A stretch of DNA of 64,000 bases from NCBI GenBank assembly GCA_938022205.1, contig CALIEB010000002.1, positions 1 through 64,000 on the forward strand, written 5' to 3'. Source of the stretch: an uncultured Anaerolineae bacterium (GTDB lineage: Bacteria > Chloroflexota > Anaerolineae > Aggregatilineales > Phototrophicaceae). A model generated the notes under the pieces. That model saw only the letters and a list, made by a program, of their open reading frames with translations. It was not told where the DNA came from and ran no database searches. Position numbers and translations under genes: made by a program. This document shows positions 60,179 through 64,000 of the stretch, one piece after another. Each line of letters opens with the position of its first letter. The first letter of the stretch is position 1.

Positions 60179-62827
60179 GTGACGCAAACGGATTTGGCAG
60201 CAGCAACCCCTGACCTACCCTCTGCAGAGGCCACCACAGCGCAAACGGCACAACCAACGCCGTCTACGCCACAGCTCGCGTTGCCCGACGCGCCCGAGCG
60301 CACTGAGGCTAATACGGCTGTGGAAGGGTCGTTTTGGGGGGATTTGCGCGATGCAGCCCCGCCCTGGCTGGCGGAATTCGTCGGGCTTGCGCTGCTGTTG
60401 TTTGCCCTGCTCTCTTTTCTGGCGTTGATTAACACAGAGCAGGCGGTGGTTGCGCTGACGTGGCGCAACATGCTCACCAGTCTGTTCGGCTATGGCAGCA
60501 TCCTTGTTGTCGCGGGCATCTTTGTCGTTGGCGTGAGCGTGTTCTTACCACGCTTGAACGAGAACCTACGCCTTGCGCCGAATAAGACCTTCGCGCTCGA
60601 AGTGGCATTTCTGTGCCTGCTCGCACTGCTGCATCTCAACACGCCTGACGGGGAACTACGCGCGCTTGCCCGCGAAGGACAAGGCGGCGGCATCTTAGGC
60701 TGGGGCTTAACCGTCCTGCCCTACTGGCTGCTTGGTCAACGCACCTCACAAGTCCTGTTCGCGCTGATTTTGCTGCTATGTGTGTTCGTGCTGCTTGGGT
60801 TGCGGCGCACACACATCATTCACGCGCTGCTTAGGACGGGTGAACGCCTGCAAGCGTGGAGCGCAAAGCTGCACCCCGAAGCTCCCAAGACCGAAGTGGT
60901 CGCGCCCGCCGCCAACACGCCGCCCATTCCGCCTGCCCTGCTAGCAAGGCGCACGCCTATCATGCGCATTCGCCCGCGCCGCGACCAGCTACCACCCTCA
61001 CTGCGACCCACCAGCGTACAGCTGCAGCAGCCCAACAAGAACGACGAAGACCTCACCAAACACCCGTTGTTTTCAGCAGGACGCGACCTTAAGCTGGACG
61101 TGAACATCATCGGCGAGCTGACCAATCGCAAGACGGAAGACGGACACCGCATCGTGCGTCGCCCCGACGGACGCGAGAAACGTTATTTTGCTATAGAGCA
61201 GATGAAAGAACAAAAGCGCGTCGTCAAGCGCGACAAGATACTGCCGCCGCTGGACATTTTGACCGATACAGAGTCCGCGCCGCCCGACGAGCAAGAAATC
61301 AACCGCAACGTGGTGCTAGTCGAAAACACGCTGCTAGAGTTTGACATCGATATTGACGTGGTGGACGTGCAAATCGGTCCCACCGTCACACGCTACGCCG
61401 TGCAGCCCTATCAAATCAAGAAGGACGGCACCACCGAGCGCGTGCGCCTCAGTCGCATCGCTTCTTACGCAAGTGACCTATCGCTTGCGCTCTCTGCCAA
61501 ACGCCTGCGCCTTGAAATTCCCGTGCCGGGCACGAACTACATGGGCATTGAAGTGCCAAACAAGCAACCTAGCATCGTCACACTGCGCTCGGTGTACGAA
61601 AGCAAGGCGTTCTACGAGCTAGCGCAAAAGAGCAGTTCCCCGCTGCTCGTGCCACTCGGGCGCGACGTAGGCGGCAAGCCGCTGGCAATCGACATCGCGC
61701 AGCTTCCGCACCTGCTGATTGCTGGCACAACTGGCTCGGGCAAGTCCGTGTGCATCGCGGCAATTGCCTGCGCGCTCATCCTCAACAACACGCCAGACAA
61801 GGTGAAGTTGGTTATGCTTGACCCCAAGATGGTCGAGCTAAGCCGCTTTAACGGGCTGCCGCACCTGCTGGGTCCGGTTGAGACCGACACTGACCGCATC
61901 ATCGGCGTGTTAAAGTGGTGTACCCGCGAGATGGACAGGCGTTACAAGCTGTTGGAAGAACACGCCGTGCGCAACATCGACAGCTACAACAGCAAGTTTG
62001 GCACGCGGCGGCGCGGGCGTGACTATTTGCCCTACATCGTCGTGCTGGTCGACGAAATTGGCGACTTGATGCTCAGCCGTCCTGAAGAGACAGAAACCGC
62101 CATCACGCGCCTCGCGCAAATGGCACGCGCTGTTGGCATTCATCTCGTTGTTGCCACCCAACGCCCAAGCGTCGACGTGATTACAGGGCTAATCAAGGCA
62201 AACTTTCCGGGCCGTATTGCCTTTTCGGTGGCTTCCGGGGTGGATTCGCGGGTGATTTTAGACACGACCGGCGCGGAAGCACTGCTGGGAAACGGCGACA
62301 TGCTCTATCTCGCGCAAGACGCGGCGGGACCACGTCGCGTGCAAGGTTGCTACGTCAGCGACGAAGAGGTACGCCAAATAGTGCAGCACTGGAAAGCGTG
62401 GCATCAGGAGGAAATTGCCGCAGGGCGCGCTGAACCCATGCTCACGGGTCCTTGGGAGCGCGGGCTAACGCGGCGCGAGTTCCTCTCCGAGACCGACCCA
62501 ATGCTTGAAGCTGCCATTGAGTATGTGGTGGAAACACAAGAGGCTAGCGCGTCGATTATCCAGCGGCGACTGGGTTTGGGGTATCCCCGCGCTGCCCGCA
62601 TTATGGACATGCTGGAAGAGCTAGGTGTGGTCGGCGAGTCAGTTGGCGGTGGACGCGCGCGGCGCGTGCTTATCCCACGCGGTGATGACCCCTTCAAGCG
62701 CATCATCGAGGGGCGCATGAAAGACGTGAAGATGTCTAGCAAGCCCAAACGCCCAGTACACGAATACTACGACGAAGCAGACCTTGACGGCGTGGACTAC
62801 GAAGCTGACGAGGACGACGAGAATTAA
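60179..62827 (+). CDS. ftsK: DNA translocase FtsK/SpoIIIE
   Basis: FtsK pumps chromosomal DNA through the division septum. The 882-residue protein has four TM segments in residues 65-208, a Pro/Arg-rich linker, the alpha/beta domain, the RecA-like motor with Walker A at 516-523 (GTTGSGKS) and Walker B near 618-626 (IVVLVDEIGDLM), and the C-terminal winged-helix gamma domain near residue 760 (EASASIIQRRLGLGYPRAAR) that reads polar KOPS-type sequences. The start is a GTG with GAGGAA 9 bases upstream. The stop overlaps the convergent SRAP gene by 4 bases. Confidence 0.96.
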   Translation: MTQTDLAAATPDLPSAEATTAQTAQPTPSTPQLALPDAPERTEANTAVEGSFWGDLRDAAPPWLAEFVGLALLLFALLSFLALINTEQAVVALTWRNMLTSLFGYGSILVVAGIFVVGVSVFLPRLNENLRLAPNKTFALEVAFLCLLALLHLNTPDGELRALAREGQGGGILGWGLTVLPYWLLGQRTSQVLFALILLLCVFVLLGLRRTHIIHALLRTGERLQAWSAKLHPEAPKTEVVAPAANTPPIPPALLARRTPIMRIRPRRDQLPPSLRPTSVQLQQPNKNDEDLTKHPLFSAGRDLKLDVNIIGELTNRKTEDGHRIVRRPDGREKRYFAIEQMKEQKRVVKRDKILPPLDILTDTESAPPDEQEINRNVVLVENTLLEFDIDIDVVDVQIGPTVTRYAVQPYQIKKDGTTERVRLSRIASYASDLSLALSAKRLRLEIPVPGTNYMGIEVPNKQPSIVTLRSVYESKAFYELAQKSSSPLLVPLGRDVGGKPLAIDIAQLPHLLIAGTTGSGKSVCIAAIACALILNNTPDKVKLVMLDPKMVELSRFNGLPHLLGPVETDTDRIIGVLKWCTREMDRRYKLLEEHAVRNIDSYNSKFGTRRRGRDYLPYIVVLVDEIGDLMLSRPEETETAITRLAQMARAVGIHLVVATQRPSVDVITGLIKANFPGRIAFSVASGVDSRVILDTTGAEALLGNGDMLYLAQDAAGPRRVQGCYVSDEEVRQIVQHWKAWHQEEIAAGRAEPMLTGPWERGLTRREFLSETDPMLEAAIEYVVETQEASASIIQRRLGLGYPRAARIMDMLEELGVVGESVGGGRARRVLIPRGDDPFKRIIEGRMKDVKMSSKPKRPVHEYYDEADLDGVDYEADEDDEN

Positions 62828-63510
62828 AGAAGTGTGGCTTGGCGCGGCGGCTGATATGGTGCTATCAGGTCAGGCGTGTCGACATTTGGGTTACTTACGG
62901 CTGGTGACACTGGATAGGCACACATGTCCGCCGCACTATGCGGGCGCAGCAGCGCGGCACACGCCTCTAGCGGCGTTTCGGGGTTCAACCATGTGTCATA
63001 GTCTTGCGGTGCGAGAATGACCGCCATGCGATGATGCAGCGGCGCAATCAGCGCGTTGGGTTCGGTGGTGATAATCGTGCAGCTTTCTAAGCGTTCGCCC
63101 TGCGGACTAAGCCACGTTTCCCACAAGCCCGCCAGCGCGAACACGCGATGGTCAGCAAAGTGAATGAAGTGCGGAGTTTTGGCAGGCGTACTTTTGTCCC
63201 ACTCGTAGAAGCCATCGCATGGCACAAGGCAGCGGCGCAGCTTAAACGCCTGACGGAACGACGGCTTCTCTTGTAGCGTCTCGGCGCGGGCGTTAATCCG
63301 TTGATGCGCACCGCTGCGGTCTTTCGCCCAAGACGGCACAAGCCCCCACTGCACGTAGGCAAGCGTGCGCACGCCGTTCACACGCACAATCGGCACGCGC
63401 TGCGTGGGCGCGATGTTATAGCGCGGCGCGTGTTCAGCGGGCAGCTCGGGCAAATTAAAGGCGCGCTGGAGCGTGGGCGCGTCAGCGCGCAGCGTATACC
63501 TGCCACACAT
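62824..63510 (-). CDS. SRAP protein (YedK/HMCES family)
   Basis: SRAP proteins form a stable DNA-protein crosslink with abasic sites in single-stranded DNA. The active site is complete: C2 (MCGRYTL), N73 (RINARAET), E103 (GFYEWDK) and H160 (HHRMAVIL), at nearly the same positions as in E. coli YedK. The length of 228 residues is normal. The Met before C2 must be removed for activity. It converges on ftsK with a 4-base overlap and is preceded 3 bases upstream by a small membrane protein gene. Confidence 0.95.
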   Translation of the reverse strand: MCGRYTLRADAPTLQRAFNLPELPAEHAPRYNIAPTQRVPIVRVNGVRTLAYVQWGLVPSWAKDRSGAHQRINARAETLQEKPSFRQAFKLRRCLVPCDGFYEWDKSTPAKTPHFIHFADHRVFALAGLWETWLSPQGERLESCTIITTEPNALIAPLHHRMAVILAPQDYDTWLNPETPLEACAALLRPHSAADMCAYPVSPAVSNPNVDTPDLIAPYQPPRQATLL

Positions 63511-63513
63511 GGG

Positions 63514-63762
63514 CTATTTCTTGGGCTGCTTGCCGCTTTCGGCAATTTGGCGCATCAGTGACATCGCCGAGAGCAACAGCCCCAACAGCGTGCCGGTAGG
63601 AATTTGCTGGGGCTTGCCGTTTTCGCTATTTTCTTCGGCGGCGCGCGCAAACAAATAGGCAGAGATAAAGCCCATCAGCGCACCCACCATGACACCCATT
63701 GCGTAAACGCGCGTTTTCCAATTGTCTTCAGGGGCTGCTGGGGTCGGCAGATTGTCCGTCAT
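63514..63762 (-). CDS. Small membrane protein of unknown function
   Basis: 82 residues. A charged start (MTDNLPTPAAPEDNWKTR) is followed by a TM segment VYAMGVMVGALMGFISAYLF, a short polar stretch and a second hydrophobic segment (TGTLLGLLLSAMSLM). The basic C-terminus ends in KQPKK. The ATG at 63762 has AGGAG about 10 bases upstream; the longer frame is antisense-like and unsupported. Its start overlaps the upstream partial gene by 35 bases and it is 3 bases from the SRAP gene, so the three are probably one operon. Confidence 0.75.
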   Translation of the reverse strand: MTDNLPTPAAPEDNWKTRVYAMGVMVGALMGFISAYLFARAAEENSENGKPQQIPTGTLLGLLLSAMSLMRQIAESGKQPKK

Positions 63763-64000
63763 CGTGTGTTTTCTCCTGTGCTGGGGGGTCGAAAAGGCTA
63801 AAGAGCGCGAGCAGCGGCGCAAGGCGCACGCTCCATTGTGCGCCACCACGATTGAGCTTGTCAGTAGCAACAGTGATTTGGGTACGCCAGTCGTTCATGC
63901 GCGCTTCAAGACGTGCGAGTGGGCGTTCCGCGCCATCGTGCAGCGCGCGCGCGCCAAAACCAAGTGCCACAATCAACAAATACAGCGGTATCATCAGCAA
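63728..64000 (-). CDS. Membrane protein fragment running off the right edge
   Basis: At least 90 codons, with an open 5' end at the window border; a possible ATG lies at 63994 and a TTG at 64000, so it may also be complete. One N-terminal TM (IPLYLLIVALGFGARAL) is followed by a charged helical stretch (GAERPLARLEARMNDW) and a second hydrophobic segment (LAPLLALFSLF). No family recognised. It overlaps the next gene by 35 bases, which is unusual for unrelated genes and suggests coupled translation. Confidence 0.55.
   Translation of the reverse strand: MLMIPLYLLIVALGFGARALHDGAERPLARLEARMNDWRTQITVATDKLNRGGAQWSVRLAPLLALFSLFDPPAQEKTHDDGQSADPSSP

Overview
The window reads as a chromosomal segment of a member of the Chloroflexota, most likely Anaerolineae-like. 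This is inferred from the gene mix: a single-subunit-type glutamate synthase next to PucR-type regulators, many Thr/Pro-linker lipoproteins, a LytR-CpsA-Psr protein, membrane-TPR operons and several protein families I associate with that phylum. No marker gene was searched. The DNA is moderately GC-rich and densely coded. I saw no rRNA, tRNA, CRISPR array, insertion sequence or prophage.

Layout. 1-9.4 kb is a minus-strand block: a partial Uma2-type nuclease, uvrB, tpx, an amidohydrolase, a PfkB kinase, and the rpmH-rnpA-yidD-(lipoprotein)-yidC-jag cluster that often sits beside the replication origin. dnaA is absent here. 9.7-12.2 kb carries three co-directional genes of unknown function, driven from a promoter region shared back to back with rpmH. 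12.2-14.0 kb is an LCP protein plus a lipoprotein. 14.1-22.9 kb is a nitrogen-assimilation island: a small membrane protein, a PucR regulator, a large glutamate synthase (gltB) and a convergent second PucR regulator. 23.0-32.5 kb (minus) holds ileS, a six-gene operon of membrane and TPR proteins, an AlaX editing protein and two overlapping GNAT acetyltransferases.

32.6-37.3 kb (plus) holds a large polytopic membrane protein, a small TPR protein, a URO-D-family protein, rsmD and a degenerate ImmA/IrrE-like protein. 37.3-40.0 kb (minus) has a CCA-adding-type enzyme, hpt and an FHA protein. 40.1-41.9 kb is a uridine-kinase-like nucleoside kinase. 41.9-50.5 kb is a six-gene arginine/carbamoyl-phosphate operon, argC-argB-argD-argJ-carA-carB. 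50.7-54.2 kb is an ABC exporter with a fused GldF/GldG-like permease and a DUF4340-type partner. 54.5-62.8 kb (plus) carries the housekeeping sigma factor, a LiaF-like protein, a GNAT, a membrane sensor/regulator, an S1-domain protein and an FtsK translocase. The right end (minus) has a SRAP protein and two small membrane proteins.

How the genes work together. gltB makes glutamate, which feeds the arginine operon through ArgJ/ArgB, and CarAB supplies carbamoyl phosphate from glutamine. A repeated TTGTGC/GCACAA element lies upstream of the small membrane gene, both pucR genes, gltB and argC. This suggests, as an inference only, one nitrogen-responsive regulon run by the PucR-family proteins. 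The best candidates for undescribed biology are that regulon, the three-gene cassette at 9.7-12.2 kb, the membrane-TPR operon at 26.4-30.9 kb, and the membrane-bound GAF regulator at 57.2 kb.
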